Source: Desulfosporosinus sp. FKB
GTDB taxonomy: Bacteria; Bacillota; Desulfitobacteriia; Desulfitobacteriales; Desulfitobacteriaceae
Assembly (NCBI RefSeq): GCF_002196705.1
Contig: NZ_NADJ01000040.1
Span: 248,001-312,000, forward strand
Length of the DNA: 64,000 nucleotides
Direction: 5' to 3'
This document shows, piece after piece, positions 36,422 through 44,856 of the stretch; position 1 is the stretch's first letter, and each line of letters starts with the position of its first letter. The translations under genes were made by a program, and so were the position numbers. The notes under the pieces are model-generated. The model did no database searches. It was not told the DNA's origin and saw only the letters and a list, made by a program, of their open reading frames with translations.

Positions 36422-36440
36422 ACAAAGGCTGCCGCCGTGC

Positions 36441-36510
36441 TATACAACCACGTTCTGTATTATAAAAAAGAAAGGATCATTTATGTTAAATGCACAAATG
36501 ATCCTTTAAT
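36441..36510. repeat. Direct repeat B
   Basis: Second copy of the 70-base segment at 36112-36181. It contains the intact terminator described separately. Confidence 0.65.
36471..36507 (-). terminator. Terminator of pucR-type gene
   Basis: AAAGGATCATTT pairs perfectly with AAATGATCCTTT around a 13-base loop. On the minus strand CTTTTTTATAATAC follows. It begins four bases after the regulator's stop codon. Confidence 0.75.
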
Positions 36511-38031
36511 TTATTTCAGCAAATACCAAGTTAAGCAAAGATGGTAGATAAAGCACTGTTGTGCTGAGCTAAGGTCGAGCTGGGCAATTTCTTCAATTCG
36601 TTCCAACCGATATTTTACAGAATTGCGATGAATAAATAGCCGTTTTGCTGTTTCCTGCATGTTCTTGCCTAACTCAAGATAAATAAAAAGTGTTTTTAAA
36701 AGTTCACTCCGTGTTTCTTGATCATAGAGCAAAAGTTTTCCCAATTTTTTTTGAAATAGATTGGAAAGCTCTTTATTCTCCGCTACATCGGCGATAATCT
36801 CATAGACCTCGACATTTTCATATTGAATAAGTGAATACTGGGAATACATCTTCCGGCCAATTTCTAATGCTTTTCTCGCTTCTCGATAACTTTTATACAT
36901 ATTCCACAGGAAATACTTATTCCCCATTCCTACCCGAATTCGCGCCTTGTCCTCCTCAAGATGATGATCAATCCATAACTTGAGAATATCTAACCAAAGC
37001 GTACTTTCTTCTTCTACTGCGGGCAAAAACAGAAGTATCTGCGCTCCCCTTATTTCCATATGGGGCCGAAGATTTTTTTTCTTGCCCTCACTCATTAACA
37101 AGGCACGCAAATCGGAAAGAACGGCTTCATCAAGTCTAGAATCATAGCCTTCTATAAGGCTAATCTCCCAAAACTTATCTGCATCGAAATCTAACTGCCG
37201 GCCTTTTTTCTTGACCTCAAGCTCAGAAGGCGGCAGATCTGAAAGGAGTTCATCAATAAAGTTTCCTCTCAGCCTTATTTCCGTTTCCTCTGCTGTTTTT
37301 TTACGCATGAGTTCAAGCGAAAAAACAACTCTGGCTTGATCAACGCAAATCTGTTCCATCGTATCTAAAGATTCCTTATGAACAATGAGTTGACCTGCAA
37401 ACTGCTTGTTGACTGTTATATTCCATTTCATGCCACTGCCAATATCCAGTATTCTCGCTTCAGGAGATTGAGCCATTACACATCCCTTATTATCCAGCAC
37501 AGAAATCGGCGCATCTAATAATTTTGACACATTTCCAGCAAGAGCCTGAAGTCCTTGATTTTCCAGAACCATTGTTGTCAATTTCGTTCCAATCTCTTCA
37601 GCTCGGCTGAGAAGTGCGGTTCGCCAATTCAATACCAATTCCATAACAGAATGCGTTATATCAATTGAAGGAATCTCGGCAGGAATTGCGATTACAGGCA
37701 ATTGGTAACAATTGCTCACCTCAATCATCTCTTCAGGGATCTGGTGAATAAACCGTTCTGGTTTAAAGGCCAGAGCAGCTGCTCCGGCCTGAGCTAAATC
37801 CTCAACCAACTTAGGTAAAAGATTAGGCTCATTACGAATAGAATACGTTGTTGTAAGGAGAATTTCACCTTCTCTTAACCATGGTTTTATTTCCGGTATC
37901 TCCATAATATCAATGGAGCGAACGATTCGATTTAACCCCTCAAGTCCGCCCACTAATTTTGCATTTTTAAGAATTGGGAGCCGTAATATATCCTTAACTG
38001 TCACGCCATGCTGCTCTTTAATACTCTTCAC
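36511..38031 (-). CDS. PucR-family transcriptional regulator
   Basis: About 506 residues. The N-terminal PucR domain (VTVKDILRLPILKNAKLVGGLEGLNRIVRSIDIMEIPEI) fills residues 8-125. A GGDEF-like (CdaR-type) region follows, and the C-terminal helix-turn-helix carries ELGKNMQETAKRLFIHRNSVKYRLERI. PucR regulators control purine and related catabolic genes or respond to the transported compound. It starts with GTG behind GGGGG. It sits directly upstream of the peptide operon on the same strand, separated by its own terminator, and is the obvious candidate regulator. Confidence 0.87.
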   Translation of the reverse strand: MKSIKEQHGVTVKDILRLPILKNAKLVGGLEGLNRIVRSIDIMEIPEIKPWLREGEILLTTTYSIRNEPNLLPKLVEDLAQAGAAALAFKPERFIHQIPEEMIEVSNCYQLPVIAIPAEIPSIDITHSVMELVLNWRTALLSRAEEIGTKLTTMVLENQGLQALAGNVSKLLDAPISVLDNKGCVMAQSPEARILDIGSGMKWNITVNKQFAGQLIVHKESLDTMEQICVDQARVVFSLELMRKKTAEETEIRLRGNFIDELLSDLPPSELEVKKKGRQLDFDADKFWEISLIEGYDSRLDEAVLSDLRALLMSEGKKKNLRPHMEIRGAQILLFLPAVEEESTLWLDILKLWIDHHLEEDKARIRVGMGNKYFLWNMYKSYREARKALEIGRKMYSQYSLIQYENVEVYEIIADVAENKELSNLFQKKLGKLLLYDQETRSELLKTLFIYLELGKNMQETAKRLFIHRNSVKYRLERIEEIAQLDLSSAQQCFIYHLCLTWYLLK

Positions 38032-38223
38032 CGGCGAACCCCCTTTTCACTTTATTTTAACATAAAATGTTTTAAAACCTAACTGGAAACCCTATTACAT
38101 AAAGAAATACACAGGATTCTCTCTTCATGAAGTCAATGATATCCTAGGTGAGTTGGAAATTTACAGAATCCCAATCAACAACGTTTTAGGATGAAACAGC
38201 CAAAAAGACTACATCCAAATAGA

Positions 38224-38277
38224 AATAGGGTGTTGGTACACTAAATCACTCAAGACTTTAGCTACCAACACCCTATT
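38224..38277. terminator. GGGTAY-family hairpin (variant)
   Basis: AATAGGGTGTTGGTA pairs perfectly with TACCAACACCCTATT, 15 pairs with a 24-base loop. The arm begins GGGTGTT rather than GGGTATT. Confidence 0.5.
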
Positions 38278-38308
38278 GGTTATGCGGCCGGAAATAGAAA
38301 GTACAGCA

Positions 38309-38348
38309 AACGGCGGTTTTGTTTGGCAAGAAAATCAAAGCCGCCGTT
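38309..38348. terminator. Hairpin downstream of efflux MFS gene
   Basis: AACGGCGGTTTTG pairs with CAAAGCCGCCGTT (one mismatch), with a 14-base loop. It lies 107 bases after the stop of the minus-strand MFS gene and is followed on the plus strand by ACTCTTTTG. Confidence 0.5.
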
Positions 38349-38393
38349 ACTCTTTTGAAAAATTGAGTTACGGAGGGCGTGATATGTGCGTTG

Positions 38394-38472
38394 GGGCAGG
38401 ATTCCGTTTTAACTGAGTTTGATGAGGAGTTATTTCGCAGGTTCGTTGAAAAGGTTAGGGTGCGGTTGAATG
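38394..38472 (+). pseudogene. Remnant of a serine site-specific recombinase C-terminus
   Basis: The plus strand reads SVLTEFDEELFRRFVEKVRV, close to the segment that ends large serine recombinases of Firmicutes (TEFDEELF..LVEKV). There is no upstream recombinase frame, and the reading runs out in the 3' end of the MFS gene. It marks a past mobile element. Confidence 0.5.
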
Positions 38473-39870
38473 TGTTTTCTTATTCATTGAGAAAGAGCAG
38501 ACAAACCCTATTATGCCGAAAACAGCCCCTATCCACATTACGATTGAAAAAGTGGATAAAAAAGCTTGTTGGGCGGGAATGCCCTTTCTAGATAGGTTCA
38601 AGAGTATAAAACTGAATAATGAGCCTCCGATTGTCGTGCCTGCAATCATTCCGATATTTCGAAAGGTAGCCACAACGCCTGATGCAACACCTTGATAGTC
38701 TTTCGGTGCAGCGCCCATTATGGCGGAATTATTAGGTGCCGCAAAAATACCTGTGCCAAATCCGGCGCATATCAGTCCAAGAATCAATAGTAAAAATGCT
38801 ATAGAAGACGTTGTTTTTGCCATAATTACAAACAGAAGGAGACTAAGAATACTGAATCCCATTCCGGTCATTGAAAAAATTCGTGAGCCCAGACGGTCGG
38901 ATAAAGCTCCCACAATCGGTGAACATACCGTCATAATTAAGGGAGTGATGGTGAAAATAATGCCAGTTCGCATGGCGGAACTATGTAAAACCCGATCAAA
39001 GTAAAACGGAATAATAAATAATGTAAGGTAAAAACATAGATAATTAAATGCGGCTCCGAAAGCACCAAAACCAAAGTTTCGAATTCGGAATAGAGAAAGA
39101 GGTATCATAGGGGATACAGCCTTTTGCTCCGTACGAAAAAACAGCCAAAAAGAAAAAATCATGAGAATAAAAATCAGCAGTAAAATAACATGGGAGCTCG
39201 TTATGGAAGCGGCGTTTGAAAGCAGCGTAGCTGTTGTCATCGCAATTGCAAAGAAAATCATACCACGAACATCTATTAATTTAATATCTGTTATCGAAAC
39301 TTCCTTAACAAAGAGAATTGCTAGTAATAATCCGACTAAACCAAAGGGGACAGATGTAAAAAAGGTAAATCTCCAACCCCAAAGCTCTGTAATACTGCCT
39401 CCAAACAAGGGCCCGAGCGAAAGCCCAATATATGTCATCAAAGCCTGAATTCCAAGTGCCTTGCCTCTTTCTTCAGAAGAAAATGTGGTAGTTATAATCG
39501 CAGGGCCGACAGACAGGATTATCGATCCGCCAAGCGCTAGTATAGCTCTGCCTAAAATCAAAGACCAAAAACTTGAAGAACTTCCGCAGATGATTGCTGC
39601 GCATGTAAAAAGTGCAAACCCAAATAGGAATATTTTTCGATGTCCCAAAAGATCGGAAAGCTTTCCGATTGGGATTAACGTAACCGTCATAATGAGCAGA
39701 TAAATTAATACAATCCATTCAGACTGGCTGAGTGTAGTTTTGAGAGAAGATTCTATTACGGGTAAAATCGTGCTGGTAATGCTTGTGTTTAAAGAGGAGA
39801 GAAACGCACCGATACCCACACAGAGAAGGATAAGCCATTTATGTTGTTTAGATTGCGTGGCGATTTCCAT
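38455..39870 (-). CDS. MFS multidrug efflux transporter (DHA2, EmrB/QacA type)
   Basis: About 471 residues with 14 predicted helices. N-terminal SSLNTSITSTILPVIES and LLIMTVTLIPIGKLSDLLGHR (motif A) are DHA2 features, with motif C-like ALGGSIILSVGPAI and FTITPLIMTVCSPIVGALSDR. It exports drugs or other toxic compounds by H+ antiport. A divergent LysR gene lies 130 bases upstream and probably controls it. ATG at 39870 follows AGAGG. The 3' end overlaps a recombinase remnant, suggesting the pair arrived by transfer. Confidence 0.88.
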   Translation of the reverse strand: MEIATQSKQHKWLILLCVGIGAFLSSLNTSITSTILPVIESSLKTTLSQSEWIVLIYLLIMTVTLIPIGKLSDLLGHRKIFLFGFALFTCAAIICGSSSSFWSLILGRAILALGGSIILSVGPAIITTTFSSEERGKALGIQALMTYIGLSLGPLFGGSITELWGWRFTFFTSVPFGLVGLLLAILFVKEVSITDIKLIDVRGMIFFAIAMTTATLLSNAASITSSHVILLLIFILMIFSFWLFFRTEQKAVSPMIPLSLFRIRNFGFGAFGAAFNYLCFYLTLFIIPFYFDRVLHSSAMRTGIIFTITPLIMTVCSPIVGALSDRLGSRIFSMTGMGFSILSLLLFVIMAKTTSSIAFLLLILGLICAGFGTGIFAAPNNSAIMGAAPKDYQGVASGVVATFRNIGMIAGTTIGGSLFSFILLNLSRKGIPAQQAFLSTFSIVMWIGAVFGIIGFVCSFSMNKKTHSTAP

Positions 39871-39943
39871 CAAACAGAACCTCTTTCATTTCAATTTTAT
39901 CGAACGGCTTTATATTCATTATATTTAAAAACAATATATATGT

Positions 39944-39966
39944 ATAATACGTAAATATGATATTAT
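39944..39966. promoter_or_regulatory. LysR-type operator in divergent promoter
   Basis: ATAATA and TATTAT are a perfect inverted repeat separated by 11 bases, the T-N11-A geometry of LysR-type binding sites. It lies 35 bases before the lysR-type start in a very AT-rich region shared with the MFS gene promoter. Confidence 0.5.
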
Positions 39967-40000
39967 TGATATAAAAAAACATATAAGTTGGTGACTTGGA

Positions 40001-40873
40001 TTGGACCAAAAACAGCTTGTGTACTTCAAGGCAATTGTTGAAGAAGGCAATATTTCAAAAGCGGCAGAAAGACTACGTATTCCGCAACCCTATTTAAGCA
40101 GTCAGTTAAAGAATATAGAGACTGAGATAGGTGTGCAGTTAGCGGTCAGAAGCACTCGGAAATTGCAACTGACGGATGCCGGTAAGCGATTCTATATTCG
40201 AGCGACACAAATTCTTGACCTGATGGATACAACGATAACAGAGTTGGAGGCTTTTGAAAACGGATTGCAGGGCACGCTTACAGTTGGAACGATTGCTACA
40301 TCCGCTACAATTCTCCTGCCAAGTTCGATACAAAAGTTTCATCAGAAATATCCACTTGTCCAGTTTGAAATACAAAATATGAGTACTAAGAAAATACTGG
40401 AATCGCTAAAAATAGGGACAATTGAACTGGGAATTATCCGTTCACCATTTGAGACAAGCCTTTATGATTTTTATAATTTACCTGAACAGCCAATGGTGGC
40501 AGCACAAAATACTGAATACACTGATGTAAGTAATATCATTCAGCTTAGTGAACTTTCAAATAAACAGCTGCTCGTTAACTACCGATTTGCATCTATCATA
40601 GACGAAGCCTGTAAAGATGCGGGTTATGAACCCAAAATTTTATGTAAAGTTGATGATACACGATCAATTTTGACTTGGGCAAATGTAGGAATGGGTATAG
40701 CCATTATTCCGAAAGATTGGATTAATATTATTCCAGACTTAAATCTTTACTACAGGGAAATTAATGCACCATCTTTGAACACCCGTTCTGCTCTTGTATG
40801 GGTAAAAAAACGCACATTATCAGTTGTTGCACGAAATTTTATAGAGATTTTTAAAAATAATTTTTTAACCTAA
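40001..40873 (+). CDS. LysR-family transcriptional regulator
   Basis: About 290 residues. The N-terminal helix-turn-helix reads FKAIVEEGNISKAAERLRIPQPYLSSQLKNIE, then a periplasmic-binding-fold effector domain (LTVGTIATSATILLPSSIQKFHQKYPLVQFEIQ). It starts with TTG behind GGTGA. It is divergent from the drug-efflux MFS gene with a LysR-type palindrome between them, so it is likely its activator. It is among the few plus-strand genes in the window. Confidence 0.87.
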   Translation: MDQKQLVYFKAIVEEGNISKAAERLRIPQPYLSSQLKNIETEIGVQLAVRSTRKLQLTDAGKRFYIRATQILDLMDTTITELEAFENGLQGTLTVGTIATSATILLPSSIQKFHQKYPLVQFEIQNMSTKKILESLKIGTIELGIIRSPFETSLYDFYNLPEQPMVAAQNTEYTDVSNIIQLSELSNKQLLVNYRFASIIDEACKDAGYEPKILCKVDDTRSILTWANVGMGIAIIPKDWINIIPDLNLYYREINAPSLNTRSALVWVKKRTLSVVARNFIEIFKNNFLT

Positions 40874-40993
40874 ATAGTATTAACCGGATTATGTTAAGCA
40901 ATGCACATATTCAAGAAGTTGTTAACTACTTTTTTCTGTAACTTCATTTCAAGCATTCAATGTGTTACCAATATTCTTAGGGTAGAAGACCTC

Positions 40994-42166
40994 TTACACA
41001 TGTCTAAGTGCATCAATCGGATTTAATCTACTCGCTTTTCTCGCAGGGGCTAAACCGAAAATAATTCCCACAACTGCCGCAAATCCTACGGCCAGTAAGA
41101 CTGTCCAAGTTGTCAATATAAACGTAAAATTCATGAGTATAGATGCAGCTAAGGCAATCAAAATCCCAAGCAGCAATCCTAAAATGCCGCCAAATAAGGA
41201 AATAAAGATTGACTCGATCAAAAATTGCAATTGAATCTGTGCTGGCTCAGCTCCTAACGCCTTGCGCAGACCTATCTCCGTTGTGCGTTCCGTTACGGAT
41301 ACAAGCATCATATTCATAATCCCAATTCCACCTACAAGTAATGAAATGGAAGCAATCCCCGCCAATAAAAGGGCCATCATACCGGTAATATTACCAATCA
41401 TATTTATGATATTCTGCATATTAATCACATTAAATGAATCCTTATAATAATTAAATGCTGTATTTAGGACGGTTGTAAGATCATTGGTAATCGCAACTGA
41501 TTTACTGGAATCACTCATATAAACATCAACACTTTTTATGTACCCTATTTCCAATGTTTTCATAGCCGTAGTATAAGGAATCATGGCAAGTTTGTTGGTC
41601 GAACCCGCAATTGTGCTGCTTGAAGCTTTTAAAACTCCGACAATCGTAAATGTATTACCGTTAATCAGAATCTTTTGCCCAAGAGGATTGATTCCGAAAA
41701 AAAAATCTTTGACAAGATCGCTACCGAGAACAGCAACTTGATTTTTATCGTTCACATCCAGGATATTTATTCCCCGGCCAATTGCCATGATATCCGTTTC
41801 CTTTTTAAAGTATGTTTCATTTTTTCCTTGGACAGAAACGCCTGTTTCTACATGACTATCTTTCACAAGTGTAGCGATACCTGAAACCGTAGGTGAAACA
41901 CCGCCGACCAGCTTGACCTGGGCAAGCTGCTTCAAATCCGCCTCACTAAGCCCTTGCTTTAGACGGGTACCCACGGCTTGAATGGTAATTTTATCTGCTC
42001 CAAGAGAAGAAATCTGGCTGGTGATACTTCCTGTAGCACCTTGTACAATAGTAATTAGGGCGATGATGGAGGATACGCCGATGACCACCCCCAGCACAGT
42101 CAAAAATGAACGCACTTTATTATGCGTAATATTACTCCATGACATTTTGATGCTTTCTTTCAGCAC
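40994..42166 (-). CDS. MacB-type ABC transporter permease
   Basis: About 390 residues. One helix at the N-terminus (SFLTVLGVVIGVSSIIALITIV), a large extracytoplasmic domain of about 230 residues, and three helices at the C-terminus with GGIGIMNMMLVSVTERTTEIGLRKALGA, the MacB/FtsX signature. It starts with GTG. It works with the ATPase and HlyD-like adaptor immediately upstream as a MacAB-type exporter of peptides, macrolides or similar compounds in a single-membrane cell. Confidence 0.87.
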   Translation of the reverse strand: MLKESIKMSWSNITHNKVRSFLTVLGVVIGVSSIIALITIVQGATGSITSQISSLGADKITIQAVGTRLKQGLSEADLKQLAQVKLVGGVSPTVSGIATLVKDSHVETGVSVQGKNETYFKKETDIMAIGRGINILDVNDKNQVAVLGSDLVKDFFFGINPLGQKILINGNTFTIVGVLKASSSTIAGSTNKLAMIPYTTAMKTLEIGYIKSVDVYMSDSSKSVAITNDLTTVLNTAFNYYKDSFNVINMQNIINMIGNITGMMALLLAGIASISLLVGGIGIMNMMLVSVTERTTEIGLRKALGAEPAQIQLQFLIESIFISLFGGILGLLLGILIALAASILMNFTFILTTWTVLLAVGFAAVVGIIFGLAPARKASRLNPIDALRHV

Positions 42167-42170
42167 TGGC

Positions 42171-42848
42171 TCACACCCCCTCGCTTAAACGTCCGTCGAG
42201 TATATTGACAATTCTTTTGGCATGCCCGGCAATATCTTGGTCATGAGTAATCATAATAATTGTTCTTCCTTCAGCATTGAGGTCTTCAAACAATTCCATA
42301 ATCTGCTTACCGGTCTTTTGGTCAAGTGACCCAGTGGGTTCATCGGCCAGCAGGATAGCCGGCTCGGTTACGACGGCACGGGCAATCGCTACACGCTGTT
42401 GTTGTCCACCTGAGAGCTGATTAGGATAGTTTTTCATTCTTTCTCTAAGGCCCACACGCTCAAGGATCTCTTCGGCCCTTTTTTTTCGTTCTTCCGGTGC
42501 TACTCTGGCATAAATCATTGGCAGCTCCACGTTTTCCAGGGCATTCAGCCTTGGCAGAAGCTGAAAACTCTGAAATACAAAACCGATTAATTTATTACGA
42601 ATCCGGGCCAGTTCTATCTCATCCAAATCCGCAACATCATGGTCTGCTAAAACATATTTTCCGACTGTAGGAACATCAAGGCACCCTATGATATTCATCA
42701 AGGTGGATTTTCCTGAGCCAGAAGGCCCTAAAATAGAGACAAACTCTCCTTCATAAACTTTTAGACTGACCTCTTTAAGTACCGTAAACTCTTCAGCATC
42801 GAGATAATAGCATTTAACAATGTTCTGCATATTCAGTATTTCGCTCAT
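42171..42848 (-). CDS. MacB/LolD-type ABC transporter ATPase
   Basis: About 225 residues with Walker [11 protein letters not shown]-loop [19 protein letters not shown], signature LSGGQQQR, Walker [13 protein letters not shown] and switch His in ITHD. It overlaps the adaptor gene by 4 bases (ATGA) and lies 4 bases before the permease, so the three genes form one unit. Confidence 0.9.
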   Translation of the reverse strand: MSEILNMQNIVKCYYLDAEEFTVLKEVSLKVYEGEFVSILGPSGSGKSTLMNIIGCLDVPTVGKYVLADHDVADLDEIELARIRNKLIGFVFQSFQLLPRLNALENVELPMIYARVAPEERKKRAEEILERVGLRERMKNYPNQLSGGQQQRVAIARAVVTEPAILLADEPTGSLDQKTGKQIMELFEDLNAEGRTIIMITHDQDIAGHAKRIVNILDGRLSEGV

Positions 42849-43759
42849 TGCCCACTGCCACCTCCGGAGGTTCCTTGTTGTGCAGTGTTCGAACCTTGAC
42901 GCATCTGTGAGCCCGGGCCGAAACCTGTGTTAGTGGTTGTCACAGGCGGTATTAGAATAATATCGTTTGTTGTCACACCGCTTTTGATCACAACATTGAC
43001 ACCGTTGTTAATACCAAGTGTAACCCCGACTTGTTTAGGCATATTACTGCTGTTTTTTAGCAGGACATATGGATTATTATCCACGTCGAACTGAATAGAA
43101 GACATGGGCAAAATAACAGCACCGGAAACACTTTGGTTTTTAATCTTTGCTTGCGCCGACATACCTACCCGAAGATCGCTCTCCTTGGGCAGGGAAATGG
43201 TCGCCGTAAAGGTAGAATAACCGTTTTGATAGGTACCTACTTGTGAAACATCCGTTATTTTTCCAGTGACATCTTTGTTCAAGGCATTAATGGTGACAGT
43301 GGCGTCTTTGCCAGTTGAAACAGCTGCTAAGTCGTTTTCATCAACCTGGGCTACCAATTGTAGATTTGAAAAATCAACGATGTCCAACAGTTTTGCCCCT
43401 GGCATCATTTGAGCATTAACATCTGCATAAATGGTTGTTATCTTCCCGGAAATATCCGGCTTTACTTCTATACCGTTTGTAGTCGTCATAAGTACAGTAT
43501 CCGGCGTAACTTGGTCACCCTCGGCGACCTTTATATCCTTTATTTGCATAGCCTGACCCGCATAGACTGTCTGACTGTCCTTGGCTTCAACGCTGCCGGA
43601 AAAACTGTAGTAAGTTGTTAAACTGCCAACTATCGGTTTAATTTCGGTATAGTTCAATTTCTTGGGTAAAGCAAATCTTGCAACAACTAAAGCTACAACC
43701 ACTATACCTAGGATTGACCAAATAATTGCTTTTCGATTTGACCTTTTCCTATTCTTCAT
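42845..43759 (-). CDS. HlyD/MacA-type adaptor subunit
   Basis: About 304 residues with an N-terminal membrane anchor (AIIWSILGIVVVALVVARFALP) and a biotinyl-lipoyl-like region (AGQAMQIKDIKVAEGDQVTP, GKITTIYADVNAQMMPGAKL), then a beta-barrel segment (NVVIKSGVTTNDIILIPP). It has no lipobox. The C-terminus is rich in Gly, Gln and Ser. In MacAB-type exporters it bridges permease and cell exterior. ATG at 43759 with GGAAAGG upstream; an in-frame GTG at 43771 is less likely. Confidence 0.83.
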   Translation of the reverse strand: MKNRKRSNRKAIIWSILGIVVVALVVARFALPKKLNYTEIKPIVGSLTTYYSFSGSVEAKDSQTVYAGQAMQIKDIKVAEGDQVTPDTVLMTTTNGIEVKPDISGKITTIYADVNAQMMPGAKLLDIVDFSNLQLVAQVDENDLAAVSTGKDATVTINALNKDVTGKITDVSQVGTYQNGYSTFTATISLPKESDLRVGMSAQAKIKNQSVSGAVILPMSSIQFDVDNNPYVLLKNSSNMPKQVGVTLGINNGVNVVIKSGVTTNDIILIPPVTTTNTGFGPGSQMRQGSNTAQQGTSGGGSGQ

Positions 43760-44137
43760 TATCTTAAGCACCTTTCCAAGTTAAATTACATGGAATGACG
43801 AGTTTATACTATGGAAGATATTTTGCAGAGATTAATCGAAAATATGCATGACTGCTCTAATCTAAACGTAGCAAGTTTAGAATGATGACGCGTCCGACAA
43901 GAGTAGGGGTATTTTCGTTAATCGTAATTCTTTGCGGAAGGTAAGTTGGAAGTTTGATCGGAATTTTCGCGACACTATCTGCAAACGCAGAAGTTATCGA
44001 ACCAAGTGCTATACTGAAGTTCGTTTTTCATCCGTTGGGTAGATAGGCTGTTTATATAAAGCCTTGTATCAAACACAAAGGAGCTGGATTTTCATCCAAC
44101 TCCAATTATCTTTACGTGCCAGCTTTAAAAAATACCT
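43760..44137. other. Intergenic region, 378 bases
   Basis: It holds the toxin-gene terminator at 44080-44103. A minus-strand frame at 43857-44027 (57 codons, containing SVAKIPIKLPTYLPQ) is coding-like but has no start codon and no ribosome binding site; it may be a gene remnant. Nothing else recognised. Confidence 0.4.
44080..44103 (-). terminator. Terminator of toxin-antitoxin operon
   Basis: GGAGCTGGAT pairs with ATCCAACTCC (one G-T wobble) around a TTTC loop. On the minus strand TTTGTGTTTGAT follows. It lies 35 bases after the toxin stop. Confidence 0.7.
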
Positions 44138-44455
44138 TCAGGAATCACGTAAACGCTTGTCTATATCGCTGGCACTGTACAAAACGTTTGTAATGATTAC
44201 CCGCTCTTCTCTAATATTAAAGAATACAGAAAAGTTATCAACAGACATTTGCCTGAGCCCCATCACATACTCTTCTTCTGTCTCCATTAACTTCACACGC
44301 TCCGGGAACGTAACAAGCGTCTCGATTGCGTCAGCTATTCTGTTATACTGTCCCATGGCTACTTCCGAGGCTTGTAGCTGTTCAGCGATATAATTATAAA
44401 TCGCCTCCATATCGGCGAGTGCCCTGTTCGTTATTTGAATCCTATACTGCATCAT
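44138..44455 (-). CDS. RelE/ParE-family toxin
   Basis: About 105 residues with the RelE/ParE fold pattern: YRIQITNRALADMEAIYNYI at the N-terminus, FPERVKLMETEEE in the middle, and the C-terminal strands NFSVFFNIREERVIITNVLYSASD. RelE toxins cut mRNA on ribosomes, ParE poisons gyrase; the sequence does not decide between them. Its start overlaps the end of the antitoxin gene by 4 bases. Confidence 0.8.
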   Translation of the reverse strand: MMQYRIQITNRALADMEAIYNYIAEQLQASEVAMGQYNRIADAIETLVTFPERVKLMETEEEYVMGLRQMSVDNFSVFFNIREERVIITNVLYSASDIDKRLRDS

Positions 44456-44757
44456 GCATGTGTCTCTCGAAATCTCTGAAAGGCAGCAGATGCATCCAGT
44501 ACATTACCTTTTTCGATATCGTTATATCCTTGCCTTAACTTCGCATAAATTTCGTCTGTTGTCATCAAATCAGCGTTTACGGAAATCGGTGCTTTCGGCA
44601 GTGTTACAGTAAAAGGTATTCCGCCGGTCATTGAAATCTGCTTCAGATAGATATCTATTGCTGTGGACATAGGGATGCCGAGTTGTGAAAGGACTTCCTC
44701 AGCCCTTCTTTTTACGTCAGGATTAACTCTTAGATTTAAAGTCGTAGTTTTTTCCAT
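44452..44757 (-). CDS. RelB/DinJ-family antitoxin
   Basis: About 101 residues with a ribbon-helix-helix start (TTTLNLRVNPDVKRRAEEVLSQLGIPMSTAIDIYLKQI) typical of RelB/DinJ proteins. The C-terminal part is acidic, as expected for toxin binding. ATG at 44757 has GGGAG 9 bases upstream. Promoter autoregulation is usual for such pairs; no obvious palindrome was identified. Confidence 0.82.
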   Translation of the reverse strand: MEKTTTLNLRVNPDVKRRAEEVLSQLGIPMSTAIDIYLKQISMTGGIPFTVTLPKAPISVNADLMTTDEIYAKLRQGYNDIEKGNVLDASAAFQRFRETHA

Positions 44758-44856
44758 AGTAATCATCTCCCTATTATTATATTGTAACGCTCTCGTCGTT
44801 ACCTTTCAATATAAAACATGGAGACAGTTTACAGGTTAGAGTGATCCTCATCTAAT

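Larger units (their letters stand above)
36051..36510. other. Intergenic region with element copy 2 and a duplicated terminator
   Basis: No gene seen in 460 bases. It holds two similar 70-base segments (36112-36181 and 36441-36510) separated by 259 bases containing a palindromic element. It must contain the promoter of dppB and the end of the pucR transcript. Confidence 0.6.
38032..38454. other. Intergenic region with gene remnants
   Basis: 423 bases. It holds an AT-rich palindrome near 38054-38077 (likely pucR promoter area), a coding-like stretch without start at 38066-38193 (plus strand, ending LEIYRIPINNVLG), two hairpins and the end of a recombinase gene. It looks like a junction littered with decayed fragments. 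Confidence 0.45.
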
